Made by a program: the position numbers and the translations under genes
In this document: in pieces, positions 1-7,548 of the stretch
How positions within the stretch are numbered: position 1 is the stretch's first letter
Layout: every line of letters starts with the position of its first letter
DNA from: JAEUNX01 sp034004685
Lineage (GTDB): Bacteria > Pseudomonadota > Gammaproteobacteria > Burkholderiales > Rhodocyclaceae
Direction of reading: 5' to 3'
DNA length: 20,199 nt
Assembly (NCBI GenBank): GCA_034004685.1
Contig: JAVEWG010000054.1
Coordinates: 1-20,199, forward strand
The notes under the pieces: model-generated
What the model saw: only the letters and a program-made list of their open reading frames with translations
The model's database searches: none
What the model was told of the DNA's origin: nothing

Positions 1-1
1 G

Positions 2-217
2 GTGCGCACCACCCGCTACTGGATGAATCTGCTCGCGCCCCTGGCCAAGCCCCTGTTCCGTTGGAACCACCACGCCTTGATGCGGGCCGGCGGACTCGGC
101 CTCGCCCGCTACATGCGCGGCAAGCCGCAAGCCCTGGCGCCCATCCCGGCCTCGACCAGCCATGACCCGCCCGGCTCACCCCTGATCCAGGCAACCGGGC
201 CGGCCAATCTCCCCTGA
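2..217 (+). CDS. C-terminal fragment of an SRPBCC-like (polyketide cyclase-type) protein
   Basis: The reading frame is open from the window edge to a TGA at 215-217, so only the last 71 codons are seen and the real start lies upstream. The fragment contains a run reading LLAPLAKPLFRWNHHALMR followed by GLARYMRG. From memory this resembles the C-terminal helix of SRPBCC/polyketide-cyclase-like proteins of proteobacteria, small ligand-binding folds of mostly unknown substrate. The last ~30 residues are Pro/Ser-rich and look like a disordered tail. No domain can be proven from this fragment, and the GTG at position 2 should not be taken as a start. The coding call is fairly safe; the family call is tentative. 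Confidence 0.5.
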   Translation: MRTTRYWMNLLAPLAKPLFRWNHHALMRAGGLGLARYMRGKPQALAPIPASTSHDPPGSPLIQATGPANLP

Positions 218-278
218 TGATTCAAGGCCTTGCAAAAGCCATGGGCTCCGCACCGGCTAGGGCCGTAAGGGCACATCC

Positions 279-290
279 CCTATTCATAGG
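279..290. promoter_or_regulatory. Short palindrome CCTAT-TC-ATAGG upstream of the secreted-protein gene
   Basis: The 186 bases between the first stop and the next start contain a 5+2+5 inverted repeat, CCTAT-TC-ATAGG, about 110 bp before the start at 403. It could be a regulator half-site pair. No convincing -35/-10 pair was assigned beside it, so this is only a candidate site. Confidence 0.2.
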
Positions 291-402
291 CCCATTCCCG
301 GGGCATACATTGAAGCCATGCTCACCCACGAGTTTTGAAGCAAGACGTGTGGGGAGCTCGGCTCGATGCACCCCGACAACCCCAGCCTAAAGGACAGCTT
401 CC

Positions 403-666
403 ATGAAAACCCGACAGACCCTGATCGCCCTGATCGCCACCACCACCGCGCTTCTCGCCGGATCCGCCATGGCCGGCCCGGACTGGAGTGCCATCGAACG
501 CGCCCGGGCAAACAAGCAGACCCAGCCCGCCAAGGCCATCCCGGCCAACTGGCAGGCGGGCCCCCAAGGGAGCCTGACGCTCCAATCCCACGGCCCCCGC
601 CCCCAGTACGTCCGGCTGAAATCCACTGACGGCCTCCCGGTCGCCCAGGCCCCGCTGCCCCGCTGA
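403..666 (+). CDS. Small secreted protein of unknown function
   Basis: This 87-residue protein has a classic Sec signal peptide: a basic start (MKTRQ), a hydrophobic core (LIALIATTTALLAGS) and an AMA cleavage site before GPDW, leaving a mature chain of about 62 residues. The mature part is rich in Pro, Gln and Ala with no cysteines and no motif I recognise. The start is supported by a purine-rich AAAGGA stretch about 8-10 bases upstream and by the signal peptide beginning exactly there. Overlapping frames on both strands lack such a signal. It stands alone, with about 440 non-coding bases downstream. It is likely periplasmic. Confidence 0.6.
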   Translation: MKTRQTLIALIATTTALLAGSAMAGPDWSAIERARANKQTQPAKAIPANWQAGPQGSLTLQSHGPRPQYVRLKSTDGLPVAQAPLPR

Positions 667-1108
667 CCATGTCCCACGCCCACCGGCGACCCTGACCGCC
701 CCCACGAGCCACCGGCATCAAGATCTGGCTGGCGCGGGGGCTGCGCCCCAAGCCTCACTCCCTGACACTCACTCCAAGACCCAGCCCCGCCTGGCACTCC
801 CGTCCTTTCTAGCCAGGCGTCGCCCTCCAGGCGTGAAACGGCACAGCCTTCCCAAGGCAAAAGCCGGCCCCGTCGGCCCGGAAATTCCGGCCCCCCTCCG
901 CTTAGCCCCCGTCAATCACCCGAAAACGCGAAGAATCGTGCCACCATTGGGCTTGAGCCATGCCAGGCACCACCGCCGGGGCCGAGGAGCAAGCCCGCCC
1001 AGCCCCCCGCCGGGGAACGATTTGATCCATCGCATTGTCCTGTAAGGCCCGAAGGGCTAGCCTATCCATGAGGACCAAGAACAGGTCCTACCCAGACCGG
1101 AGATCAAG
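667..1108. other. Non-coding interval with small hairpins
   Basis: No gene is supported here. The interval contains a GGGGC-TGC-GCCCC hairpin near 737-749 that might end the upstream transcript, though no T-run follows. Closer to the next gene lie a GCCC-GAA-GGGC mini-hairpin (about 1047-1057) and a 6-bp stem AGGACC/GGTCCT (1071-1076 with 1084-1089) in the untranslated leader of the yqjD-like gene. The GC-rich ORFs crossing the interval have no ribosome binding site or family resemblance. The promoter of the downstream operon should lie in the last ~100 bases, but I cannot assign its boxes with confidence. Confidence 0.4.
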
Positions 1109-1420
1109 ATGACCGAAATGACTCAAGTAAATAAAGACAAGCTGGTGGCCGACCTGAAGGTCGTGGTGGCTGATGCGGAAGAGCTCATCAAGCTGACCGC
1201 CGGTCAGGCAGGGGAGAAGCTTTCCGATGTCCGTGGCCGTCTGACGGATCGTCTGGCGGAAGCCAAGGTGCGTCTGGCCGACATGGAAGCGGCAGTGGTG
1301 GAAAAGACCAAGCAGGTCGCCCGCGTGACCGATGATTTTGTCCACGAAAATCCTTGGCGCTCCATTGGGGCTGCCGCTGGCGTGGGCTTCCTGCTGGGCT
1401 TGCTGATCGGCCGCCGCTAA
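1109..1420 (+). CDS. yqjD: ElaB/YqjD/DUF883-family membrane-anchored protein
   Basis: This 103-residue protein has the layout of the ElaB/YqjD (DUF883) family. A charged, amphipathic helical N-terminal part (about 1-70, including the heptad-rich stretch LSDVRGRLTDRLAEAKVRL) is followed by the family's ENPWRSIGAAAGVGFLLGLLIGRR-type C-terminal end, a single membrane anchor of about 20 residues ending in Gly-Arg-Arg. E. coli YqjD is known to tether ribosomes to the inner membrane in stationary phase; that role is inferred here by family only. The ATG is preceded by GGAG at 1099-1102. It is the first gene of a four-gene run with yqjE-, yqjK- and hpt-like genes, 6 bases before the next start. Confidence 0.85.
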   Translation: MTEMTQVNKDKLVADLKVVVADAEELIKLTAGQAGEKLSDVRGRLTDRLAEAKVRLADMEAAVVEKTKQVARVTDDFVHENPWRSIGAAAGVGFLLGLLIGRR

Positions 1421-1426
1421 GCCCCG

Positions 1427-1810
1427 ATGGCAGATAGCGAGAAGCCCCGGCTGGCCCGGGGGTTACGGGGTTTTCTCGATACCGGGCTGGCGGCTGTCCA
1501 GACCCGGATCGAGTTGCTGGCCGTGGAGGTCCAGGAAGAAAAGCTGCGGGTCGCGAGCTTTCTTTGCAGCGTGGTGGTGGCCGCCCTGCTGCTGAGCTTC
1601 GGGCTGATCTGCGGGGTGGTGCTGATCACCGTGGCCCTGTGGGAGACCCATCGCCTCCTGGCCTTGGGCTGCGGTACCGGAGTGCTGTTGGCGGGGGGGC
1701 TCTTCGCCGGACGCACCGCCGCCCGCCAATGGCACAGCGGCAGCCGCCTGTTTGCCGCCAGCCTGGCGGAGCTCTCCCGGGACCGGGCAGGCCTGGAGCG
1801 CCGTGAATGA
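1427..1810 (+). CDS. yqjE: YqjE-type phage-holin-superfamily inner-membrane protein
   Basis: The 127-residue product has an N-terminal amphipathic segment (GLRGFLDTGLAAVQTRIELL, about 13-32), the hallmark of the YqjE/phage-holin (PF07332-like) family. Two hydrophobic segments follow, at about 43-70 and 76-94, then a polar C-terminal tail. It lies between yqjD- and yqjK-like genes as in enterobacteria and most Betaproteobacteria. Its stop overlaps the next start by 4 bases (ATGA at 1807-1810), indicating translational coupling. The molecular function is unknown; despite the holin name, no lysis role is implied. Confidence 0.85.
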   Translation: MADSEKPRLARGLRGFLDTGLAAVQTRIELLAVEVQEEKLRVASFLCSVVVAALLLSFGLICGVVLITVALWETHRLLALGCGTGVLLAGGLFAGRTAARQWHSGSRLFAASLAELSRDRAGLERRE

Positions 1811-2112
1811 ATCCGGCCATTGTCGAACTGGCCCTGCGCAAGCAGCGCCTGCAACTGCGCAGCGAGGCCCAGCGGACCGTCCTGCTGGAAGGGCTGGCGG
1901 TGGCGGACGGGGTGCTGGGCCGGGTGGATCGCCTGCGGGACGGCGCCCACTGGCTCAAGACCCACGCTCCAGCGGTCACCACCTTCGCCGCGGTGCTGCT
2001 CCTGATGCGACCGCGATTCACCCTGCGCTGGTTGCGCCGAGGTTTCGTGGGCTATCAGTTGTTCCGGCGGGCCAAGGCCCGGCTTGAGCCCATTCTGGCA
2101 GGGCGGCCATGA
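1807..2112 (+). CDS. yqjK: YqjK-like protein
   Basis: This is a 101-residue basic protein that begins inside the stop of yqjE and ends inside the start of the next gene (ATGA at both junctions). It has a helical, charged first half with the ALRKQRLQLRSEAQR pattern seen in YqjK-like proteins. One moderately hydrophobic segment follows (TTFAAVLLLMRP, about 58-69), then an Arg-rich end. The family has no known activity. The assignment rests on position after yqjD-yqjE, length and the N-terminal pattern. A longer ORF in another frame (1752-2087) is a shadow. Confidence 0.75.
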   Translation: MNPAIVELALRKQRLQLRSEAQRTVLLEGLAVADGVLGRVDRLRDGAHWLKTHAPAVTTFAAVLLLMRPRFTLRWLRRGFVGYQLFRRAKARLEPILAGRP

Positions 2113-2672
2113 GTGGCCATGCGGATCTGGCCCATCTGCGCCAAGCCATGGCGGAGTCCGACTGCCTTGCCGAACCGGTAGAAGTGGAGCGGGCCCTGGC
2201 CCGCATGGCCGACGAGATCAGTGCCCGCCTGGCGGACGCCAACCCCCTGGTCTACGTGGTGATGAACGGCGGCCTGGTGGTGGCCGGACGGCTGCTCCCA
2301 CGCCTGCCCTTTCCCCTGGAAGTGGCCTATCTCCACGCCAGCCGTTACGGTCATGCCCTCGCCGGCCAGCAGCTGGACTGGCGGGTGCCCCCCACCCAGA
2401 CGCCCCGAGGTCGCTCAGTGCTAGTGCTGGACGACATCCTGGATGAGGGCCACACCCTGGCGGCCATCGTGGACCATCTTCAGGTCGCAGGGGCTAGCCA
2501 GGTTCTCACCGCCGTGCTGGTCCATAAGGACCACGACCGCAAGGCCCGCCCCGGCATGCGGGCGGATTTCACCGGCCTGGACTTGCCGGATCGCTTTCTG
2601 TTTGGCTGCGGCATGGACTACCAGGGCTATTGGCGCAACGCCGCCGGCATCCATGCACTCAAGGGATATTGA
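2109..2672 (+). CDS. hpt: Hypoxanthine-guanine phosphoribosyltransferase
   Basis: This is a type I phosphoribosyltransferase of 187 residues. Its PRPP-binding signature VLVLDDILDEGHT lies at about 104-116, with the two acidic residues and the Gly-His-Thr loop. An earlier VYVVMNGGLVVAG stretch (48-60) matches the first active-site loop. A HKDHDRK segment and a C-terminal aromatic FLFGCGMDYQGYWRN stretch fit the base-binding region of the Hpt/Xpt group. It would convert hypoxanthine or guanine plus PRPP to IMP or GMP in the cytoplasmic purine salvage pathway. It overlaps the yqjK-like stop by 4 bases and ends the operon. Length is normal for the family. Xanthine preference cannot be excluded. 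Confidence 0.85.
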   Translation: MSGHADLAHLRQAMAESDCLAEPVEVERALARMADEISARLADANPLVYVVMNGGLVVAGRLLPRLPFPLEVAYLHASRYGHALAGQQLDWRVPPTQTPRGRSVLVLDDILDEGHTLAAIVDHLQVAGASQVLTAVLVHKDHDRKARPGMRADFTGLDLPDRFLFGCGMDYQGYWRNAAGIHALKGY

Positions 2673-2748
2673 TGCTCGCCGGGGCGCACGGCCTGGTGCC
2701 GCGTAGAATCTTGCCGCTGGAGTCGTAGCAAAACTTCCTGGAGAGCCC

Positions 2749-3081
2749 ATGCTCATCACCTTCAAGTCCCCCGCCGGGGGAGATGTCATCATGTTCGGCA
2801 ATAACGCCAGCCAGCTCCTCAGCGTGCTGGACAAGAATCCCGCGGCGGCCCAGGGCATTTTCACCGTGGAGCAGATCCCCGCCGCCATCGCCACCCTGGA
2901 AGCCGCCATCGCCGCAGACAAAGCCCAGCACAACCAGGCCGACGAGGACGACGAAACCCACCAGGAAGCTGGCCGCAGCGGCATGGCAGCCCCCGTCAGC
3001 CTGGCCCAGCGGGCCTGGCCCCTGCTGGATCTGTTGCGGCTGGCCCAGCGGGACGGCAAACCGGTCACCTGGGGGGTCTGA
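2749..3081 (+). CDS. DUF1840 family protein
   Basis: This 110-residue protein begins MLITFKSPAGGDVIMFG, the conserved opening of DUF1840 proteins, which are common in Betaproteobacteria and Gammaproteobacteria. A short helical core follows (LLSVLDKNPAAAQGIFT), then a charged linker of Asp/Glu/His residues (about 63-78). The conserved C-terminal segment (SLAQRAWPLLDLLRLAQRDG, about 84-103) is also present. There are no cysteines, signal peptide or membrane segment, so it is probably cytoplasmic. Function is unknown for the whole family. It sits 76 bases after hpt and 22 bases before the response regulator, so it may share a transcript with the two-component genes. Confidence 0.8.
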   Translation: MLITFKSPAGGDVIMFGNNASQLLSVLDKNPAAAQGIFTVEQIPAAIATLEAAIAADKAQHNQADEDDETHQEAGRSGMAAPVSLAQRAWPLLDLLRLAQRDGKPVTWGV

Positions 3082-3103
3082 ATGCCCCGGCGGGAGGCTT
3101 GAA

Positions 3104-3766
3104 GTGCGCCTGCTTCTGGCCGAAGACGACCCCATGATCGGCGCCAGCGTCCAGCGTGGCCTGCGCCAGGAAGGTCACGGGGTGGACTGGATTCGGGACG
3201 GACGGGAGATCGAGCCCGCCCTGGCTGCCACCCCCTACGATCTGCTCCTGCTGGACCTGGGCCTGCCCGGGCGCGGCGGACTGGAAGCCCTGACCGGCCT
3301 GCGGGCCGCCGGCCACAGCCTGCCGGTGCTGATCCTCACTGCCCGGGACGCAGTGACCGACCGCATCCAGGGCCTGGACCGGGGCGCGGACGATTACCTG
3401 ATCAAACCCTTCGACCTGGATGAACTGGCCGCCCGCATCCGCGCCCTCCTGCGCCGCCAGGCCGGTCGCGCTGATCCGGTGATCCGCAACGGGCCCCTGA
3501 GCTTTGACCCGGCAACCCGCCAGGTCACCCTGGAGGACCAGCCGGTGGCCCTTTCCGCCCGGGAGCAAGCCCTCCTGGCCGCCCTTCTGGAGCAACCTGG
3601 CCGCCCCCTCTCCCGCGCCCAACTGGAGGAGCGCATCTACGGCTGGGGGGAGGAAGTGGAGAGCAACGCCGTGGAGGTGCACATCCACAGTCTGCGCCGC
3701 AAGCTCGGCGCGGACACCATCAAGAATTTGCGCGGGGTGGGTTATTTCATCCCCCGAGTCGAATGA
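3104..3766 (+). CDS. OmpR/PhoB-type response regulator (QseB/PmrA/TctD-like)
   Basis: The product is a 220-residue DNA-binding response regulator. The receiver domain (about 1-115) has the acidic pair EDD at 7-9, the phospho-acceptor Asp51 in LLLDLGLPG, the switch Thr79 in ILTARD and Lys101 in LIKPFDLDE. The C-terminal winged helix (about 125-218) ends with the family motif VEVHIHSLRRKLG...LRGVGY. The open frame extends far upstream, but GTG at 3104 is the start: it gives the canonical VRLLLAEDDP opening and has a GGGAGG ribosome site at about 3092-3097. The sensor kinase follows after 69 bases, so the two form a pair. The stimulus is not evident from the sequence. Confidence 0.9.
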   Translation: MRLLLAEDDPMIGASVQRGLRQEGHGVDWIRDGREIEPALAATPYDLLLLDLGLPGRGGLEALTGLRAAGHSLPVLILTARDAVTDRIQGLDRGADDYLIKPFDLDELAARIRALLRRQAGRADPVIRNGPLSFDPATRQVTLEDQPVALSAREQALLAALLEQPGRPLSRAQLEERIYGWGEEVESNAVEVHIHSLRRKLGADTIKNLRGVGYFIPRVE

Positions 3767-3835
3767 AACAAGCGCCTCGCCCCCGTCCGTCGCCCAGGGC
3801 CGGCTTCGCACAACCGGCCCGCGGGTGCTCCTGAG

Positions 3836-5146
3836 ATGGCCTCCCTGCGCCGCAACCTGCTGATTTCCCTGCTGGTCAGTTTGTCCATAGCCGCTACCCT
3901 GGGGGGCTACGCCACCTACCGGGTCGCCCTGACCGAAATCGACGAAGTCATGGACTACAACCTGCGCCAGTTCGCCCTGTCCTTGCGCAGCGAATTCCTG
4001 GGCCAGCCCGCCCCGCCCATCGGAGCCCCCGACGAATCCCTGGATTTCGTCATCCAGATCTGGGATCGCCAGGGCTTGCGCCTCTACCTCTCCCATCCCC
4101 ATTCCAGCCTGCCCAGCCAGGCCCAGCTGGGCTATGCCACGGTGACCACCCCGGATGCCCGCTGGAGGACCTTCTCGGTGGCCGCCCCCGGCCGGGTGAT
4201 CCAGGTCGCCCAGCCCCTCGGGGTACGCAGCACCCTGGCAGCCCAGGCCGCCCTGCGGACCCTGCTGCCCTTCGTGGCCATGCTGCCGGTGATGGGCGGG
4301 CTGATCTGGTATCTGGTGGGGCGGGGCCTGCGGCCCCTGGCGCGGCTGACCCGGGCGGTCAAGAACCGCCAGGCCGATGCCCTGGAACCCCTCTCCGCCG
4401 CCGGGGTGCCGGAAGAAGCTCAGCCCCTGGTGGAAGCCCTAAACGGCCTCCTCGCCCGCCTCGCCACCGCCCTGGCCACCCAGCGCGCCTTCGTGGCCGA
4501 CGCCGCCCACGAGCTGCGCACCCCCCTGGCGGCCCTCCAGCTCCAGGCGCAACTCGCCGAGCGGGCCGCCAGCCCGGCCGAGCTGGCCGAAAGCCTGGCG
4601 GAATTGCGCCGGGGCCTGACCCGGGCCACCCACGTGGTGGCCCAGCTCCTCACCCTGGCCCGCCAGGGGCCCGATGCCCAGGGGCGCAAGCGTCGGGAGC
4701 CGGTGGATCTGTCCGAACTGGCGGGGCTGGCCATCGCGGAAATGTTGCCCCTGGCCGAGGCCAAGGGCATCGACCTGGGAGCCGGCAAGCTGGACGCCGC
4801 CCCCTTGGACGGAGACCGGGAAGGGCTGCGCAGCCTGCTGGCCAACTTGCTGGACAACGCCATCCGCTACACCCCGGCGGGGGGCCAGGTGAATGTCTCC
4901 GTCTGCCAGGAAGGCCCCCGGGTACTGCTGGAAGTGGCCGATAGCGGCCCCGGCATTCCCCCCGCCGACCGGGAGCGGGTATTCGATCGCTTCTATCGGC
5001 GGGACGGCCAGGAAGAGTCCGGCAGTGGCCTGGGGCTGGCCATCGTGCGGGGCGTGGCCCAGGCCCACGCTGCCACGGTGGAACTGGCGGAATCGGAGCT
5101 GGGGGGGCTGGCCGCCCGGGTGTGGCTGCCCCGCAGCCAGAGCTGA
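3836..5146 (+). CDS. Two-component sensor histidine kinase (QseC-like)
   Basis: This is a 436-residue membrane kinase. A first membrane helix lies at about 8-26, then a short periplasmic domain of about 110 residues (27-138) and a second helix at about 142-161. A HAMP-like linker follows, then the dimerisation box FVADAAHELRTPLAAL with phospho-acceptor His225. The ATP-binding domain carries the N box (LLANLLDNAIRYTP), the G1 box (DSGPGIP), the F box (VFDRFYRRD) and the G2 box (SGSGLGLAIV). All catalytic motifs are intact. It should phosphorylate the regulator encoded immediately upstream. Layout and size fit the QseC/PmrB/TctE group; the small periplasmic domain gives no clue to the ligand. 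Confidence 0.9.
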   Translation: MASLRRNLLISLLVSLSIAATLGGYATYRVALTEIDEVMDYNLRQFALSLRSEFLGQPAPPIGAPDESLDFVIQIWDRQGLRLYLSHPHSSLPSQAQLGYATVTTPDARWRTFSVAAPGRVIQVAQPLGVRSTLAAQAALRTLLPFVAMLPVMGGLIWYLVGRGLRPLARLTRAVKNRQADALEPLSAAGVPEEAQPLVEALNGLLARLATALATQRAFVADAAHELRTPLAALQLQAQLAERAASPAELAESLAELRRGLTRATHVVAQLLTLARQGPDAQGRKRREPVDLSELAGLAIAEMLPLAEAKGIDLGAGKLDAAPLDGDREGLRSLLANLLDNAIRYTPAGGQVNVSVCQEGPRVLLEVADSGPGIPPADRERVFDRFYRRDGQEESGSGLGLAIVRGVAQAHAATVELAESELGGLAARVWLPRSQS

Positions 5147-5257
5147 CGATCCGGAAAAATATGCAAAAGGTGTATCATCAACAAATCAAGGATCTTGCAT
5201 GAGGCTACGAATTCTATTACTTTAGTAGTAGAAAATAACAATTTGGAGACTTTTGGC

Positions 5258-5464
5258 ATGTTTCTTCCTGCACCTGTGTATGAAGCTCTGCCTGTTCTCT
5301 ACACCACCAAAGGGGTGGTTGCCATTCATTTGTCCGGCTACAACCCGGCGGTAATCGGCTTCAGCACCCTGCTGTTTGCTGCCTCGGCGCTGATCACCCG
5401 GATGCGGCGCCAGTACCGGCGCGAATTGGCCGCCCAGGGTTTCCAGCGGCGCCGGTACGCCTAA
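5258..5464 (+). CDS. Small inner-membrane protein of unknown function
   Basis: The 68-residue product opens MFLPAPVYEALPVLY and has one or two weak hydrophobic stretches: about 17-26, and a clear helix NPAVIGFSTLLFAASALI (about 30-47). It ends in an Arg-rich tail with RMRRQYRREL, consistent with a membrane protein whose basic C-terminus lies in the cytoplasm. The open frame extends to a TTG at 5195, but ATG 5258 is preferred: GGAG lies at 5245-5248 and the extra N-terminal codons are AT-rich and unlike the rest. Similar short proteins occur in Betaproteobacteria, as far as I recall, without known function. It converges with the arsenite pump gene, 8 bases apart. Confidence 0.6.
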   Translation: MFLPAPVYEALPVLYTTKGVVAIHLSGYNPAVIGFSTLLFAASALITRMRRQYRRELAAQGFQRRRYA

Positions 5465-5472
5465 AGTGCGGT

Positions 5473-6555
5473 TCACCGCCGCGCAGCGCGCCCGGCTTCA
5501 TACCATCCCCGGCTGGCGTTGACCGCCCGCACCACCACCAGCATCACCGGCACCTCGATGAGCACCCCCACCACGGTGGCCAGCGCCGCGCCGGACTGGA
5601 AGCCGAACAGGCTGATGGCCGCCGCCACGGCCAGCTCAAAGAAATTGGAGGCGCCGATCAAGGCCGATGGGCAGGCCACGGCGTGGCTTTCTCCCACCCG
5701 GCGGTTGAGCCAGTAGGCCAGGAATGCGTTGAAGGCCACCTGAACCAGGATGGGCACCGCCAGCAGCCCGATCACCCGGGGCTGGGCGAGGATGGCCTCT
5801 CCCTGGAAGGCAAAGAGCAGCACCAAGGTGGCCAGCAGGGCGGCAATGGACCAGGGACCGATCCGGGCCATGGCGGCATCCAAGGCGGCTGGGCCCCGGG
5901 CCAGCAAGCGCCGCCGCCAGATCTGGGCAATGATCACCGGAATCACGATGTACAGCGCCACCGAGACAAGCAGGGTGCTCCAGGGCACGTGAATGGCGGA
6001 GATCCCCAGCAGCAGCCCAACGATGGGGGCGAAGGCAAAAACCATGATGACGTCGTTCACCGCCACCTGGGAAAGGGTGAATACAGGGTCACCATGGGAC
6101 AGCCGGCTCCACACGAAAACCATGGCGGTGCAGGGGGCCGCAGCCAGCAGGATGAGGCCCGCCACGTAGCTGTCCAGTTCCCCCGCCGGCAGCCAGGGGG
6201 CGAACAGCTGCCGCACGAAGAGCCAGGCCAGAAACGCCATGGAGAAGGGTTTGACCAGCCAGTTTACAAACAGGGTGACGGCGATGCCCTTCAGGTGCCG
6301 ACCCATCTGCCCCAGGGCGCCGAAGTCCACCCTCACCAGCATGGGGATGATCATCACCCAGATGAGCAGCCCAACCGGAAGATTCACCCGGGCCACCTCC
6401 ATCCCCCCGATCGCCTGGAAGAACCCCGGGAACCCCTTGCCCAGGGCAATGCCGGCCAGGATGCACAGGGCCACCCACCAGGAAAGATAACGCTCGAAAA
6501 AGCCCATGGACACCCCTTCGGCGGGGCGGGCCGCCACCTGGCACTGGACACTCAT
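5473..6555 (-). CDS. acr3: ACR3-family arsenite efflux pump
   Basis: This 360-residue polytopic membrane protein has about ten hydrophobic helices and belongs to the ACR3 (bile/arsenite/riboflavin transporter) family. The key Cys142 sits in LLAAAPCTAMVFVWS, the family's essential cysteine motif in the fourth helix. The later SALIGASNFFELAVA segment carries the conserved glutamate of the ninth helix. It exports arsenite, probably with proton antiport. ATG 6555 is chosen, although the frame stays open upstream, because MSVQCQVAARP matches the usual start and the ATGA at 6552-6555 overlaps the stop of the ArsR-ArsC gene, implying coupled translation. An internal Met at residue 17 is a weaker alternative. 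It replaces ArsB in this operon. Confidence 0.9.
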   Translation of the reverse strand: MSVQCQVAARPAEGVSMGFFERYLSWWVALCILAGIALGKGFPGFFQAIGGMEVARVNLPVGLLIWVMIIPMLVRVDFGALGQMGRHLKGIAVTLFVNWLVKPFSMAFLAWLFVRQLFAPWLPAGELDSYVAGLILLAAAPCTAMVFVWSRLSHGDPVFTLSQVAVNDVIMVFAFAPIVGLLLGISAIHVPWSTLLVSVALYIVIPVIIAQIWRRRLLARGPAALDAAMARIGPWSIAALLATLVLLFAFQGEAILAQPRVIGLLAVPILVQVAFNAFLAYWLNRRVGESHAVACPSALIGASNFFELAVAAAISLFGFQSGAALATVVGVLIEVPVMLVVVRAVNASRGWYEAGRAARR

Positions 6556-7433
6556 GCCTGGGCTCCCTGATCGATGCAGCCGATGCCGTCGAGCTGGCGC
6601 TGGAGGGCCAGGACATCCAGCTTTTCCAGGGGCAGATTCACCAGCAGGGAAATCCGCCGCTCCAACTCGCGGCAGGCCTGGAAGAAGGCCCGGCGCTGCT
6701 CGGCCGAGCTGCCGTCCACTCTGGCCGGATCGGCGATCCCCCAATGGGCCGTCAGGGGCCGGCCCGGCCACACCGGGCAGACCTCGCCGGCGGCGTTGTC
6801 GCACACGGTGATGATGAAATCCAGGGCCGGCGCGCCGGGAGCGGCGAAGGCATCCCAGGATTTGCTGGCCAGTCCCGCCACGGGCAGGCCCTTTTCCCGC
6901 AGCAGCTCGATGGCCAGGGGATGGACCCGCCCGGTGGGATGGCTGCCCGCGCTATGGGCGATGAAGCGGCCCTGGCCCAAGCCGTTGAGCAGCCCCTCGG
7001 CCAGGATGGATCGGGCGGAATTGCCCGTGCACAGGAAGAGCACGCGGTGGACGGGGTCCTCGGTCACGGGGGATCTCCGGGAAAGCGAATGGGCGGGGAG
7101 GGTGCCGCCGGGGGAACATGGCACGGCGAAATCGCCGCAGGCCGTGGGCGCCCCCTGGCAGCAGGCTTCGGTGAGAAAGCCGATCAGGGACTGCATGGTT
7201 TCCATCCGCGCCCGGTAGCGCACGAAGCGCCCTTCCTGGCCCATGTCCAGCAGCCCAGCCCCCACCAGGGCCCGCAAGTGGAAGGACAGGGTGGCCGGCG
7301 CCACCGCCAGGCGGGCGGCCACCTCCCCGGCGGTGAGGCCGGACGGGCCCACCTGGACCAACAGACGGTAAAGGGCCAGGCGGGTTTCCTGGGCCAGGGC
7401 GGCCAGGCACGCCAAAGCGAGAGGAGATTCCAT
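6552..7433 (-). CDS. ArsR-ArsC fusion: arsenic-responsive repressor joined to thioredoxin-type arsenate reductase
   Basis: This is a single 293-residue frame with two domains. Residues 1-105 are an ArsR/SmtB winged helix: LAALAQETRLALYRLL opening, recognition region AVAPATLSFHLRALVGAGLL, then a Cys cluster C91-C92 and C99, close to the C-terminal arsenite site described for Acidithiobacillus ArsR. A loose linker (about 106-128) leads to a low-molecular-weight phosphatase-like ArsC. This has the P-loop C135-TGNSA-R141, the SAGSHPTG segment, and C211 and C219 in VCDNAAGEVCP, the expected redox relay cysteines. It would both repress its own operon and reduce arsenate to arsenite for the Acr3 pump encoded next (4-bp overlap). 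No frame break separates the halves. Confidence 0.9.
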   Translation of the reverse strand: MESPLALACLAALAQETRLALYRLLVQVGPSGLTAGEVAARLAVAPATLSFHLRALVGAGLLDMGQEGRFVRYRARMETMQSLIGFLTEACCQGAPTACGDFAVPCSPGGTLPAHSLSRRSPVTEDPVHRVLFLCTGNSARSILAEGLLNGLGQGRFIAHSAGSHPTGRVHPLAIELLREKGLPVAGLASKSWDAFAAPGAPALDFIITVCDNAAGEVCPVWPGRPLTAHWGIADPARVDGSSAEQRRAFFQACRELERRISLLVNLPLEKLDVLALQRQLDGIGCIDQGAQA

Positions 7434-7434
7434 G

Positions 7435-7490
7435 TTTTGACGTTTCGATGAATATCAAAGCATTCTCTGAAAAACGCCCCCTCCGGTCAA
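7435..7490 (-). promoter_or_regulatory. Promoter and operator-like repeat of the ars operon
   Basis: On the minus strand, a -35 box TTGACC (7490-7485) and a -10 box GAGAAT (7467-7462) are 17 bases apart. Directly downstream is an inverted repeat TTTGA (7459-7455) and TCAAA (7440-7436) around the A/T-rich TATTCATCGAAACG core. This resembles ArsR operators of proteobacteria and reaches almost to the start codon at 7433. Repressor bound there would cover the transcription start. There is no clear ribosome binding site in the short leader. The boxes are seen directly; the operator role is inferred. Confidence 0.6.
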
Positions 7491-7548
7491 GGCAGCCAGC
7501 CGTGCCGCCAGGCACTACACTGGAAACTCCCCCACCCGGAGCGACGCC

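Noticed and set aside
2783..3103. N-terminal extension of the response regulator
   Set aside because: The open frame upstream of GTG 3104 overlaps the DUF1840 gene, is Pro/Ser/Arg-rich shadow sequence and would precede a complete receiver domain.
3065..4102. 345-codon open frame on the minus strand
   Set aside because: It is antisense to the response regulator and the start of the kinase gene, both with full motif sets.
5683..6570. 295-codon open frame on the plus strand
   Set aside because: It is antisense to the acr3 gene; His/Gly/Gln-rich product typical of a shadow frame.
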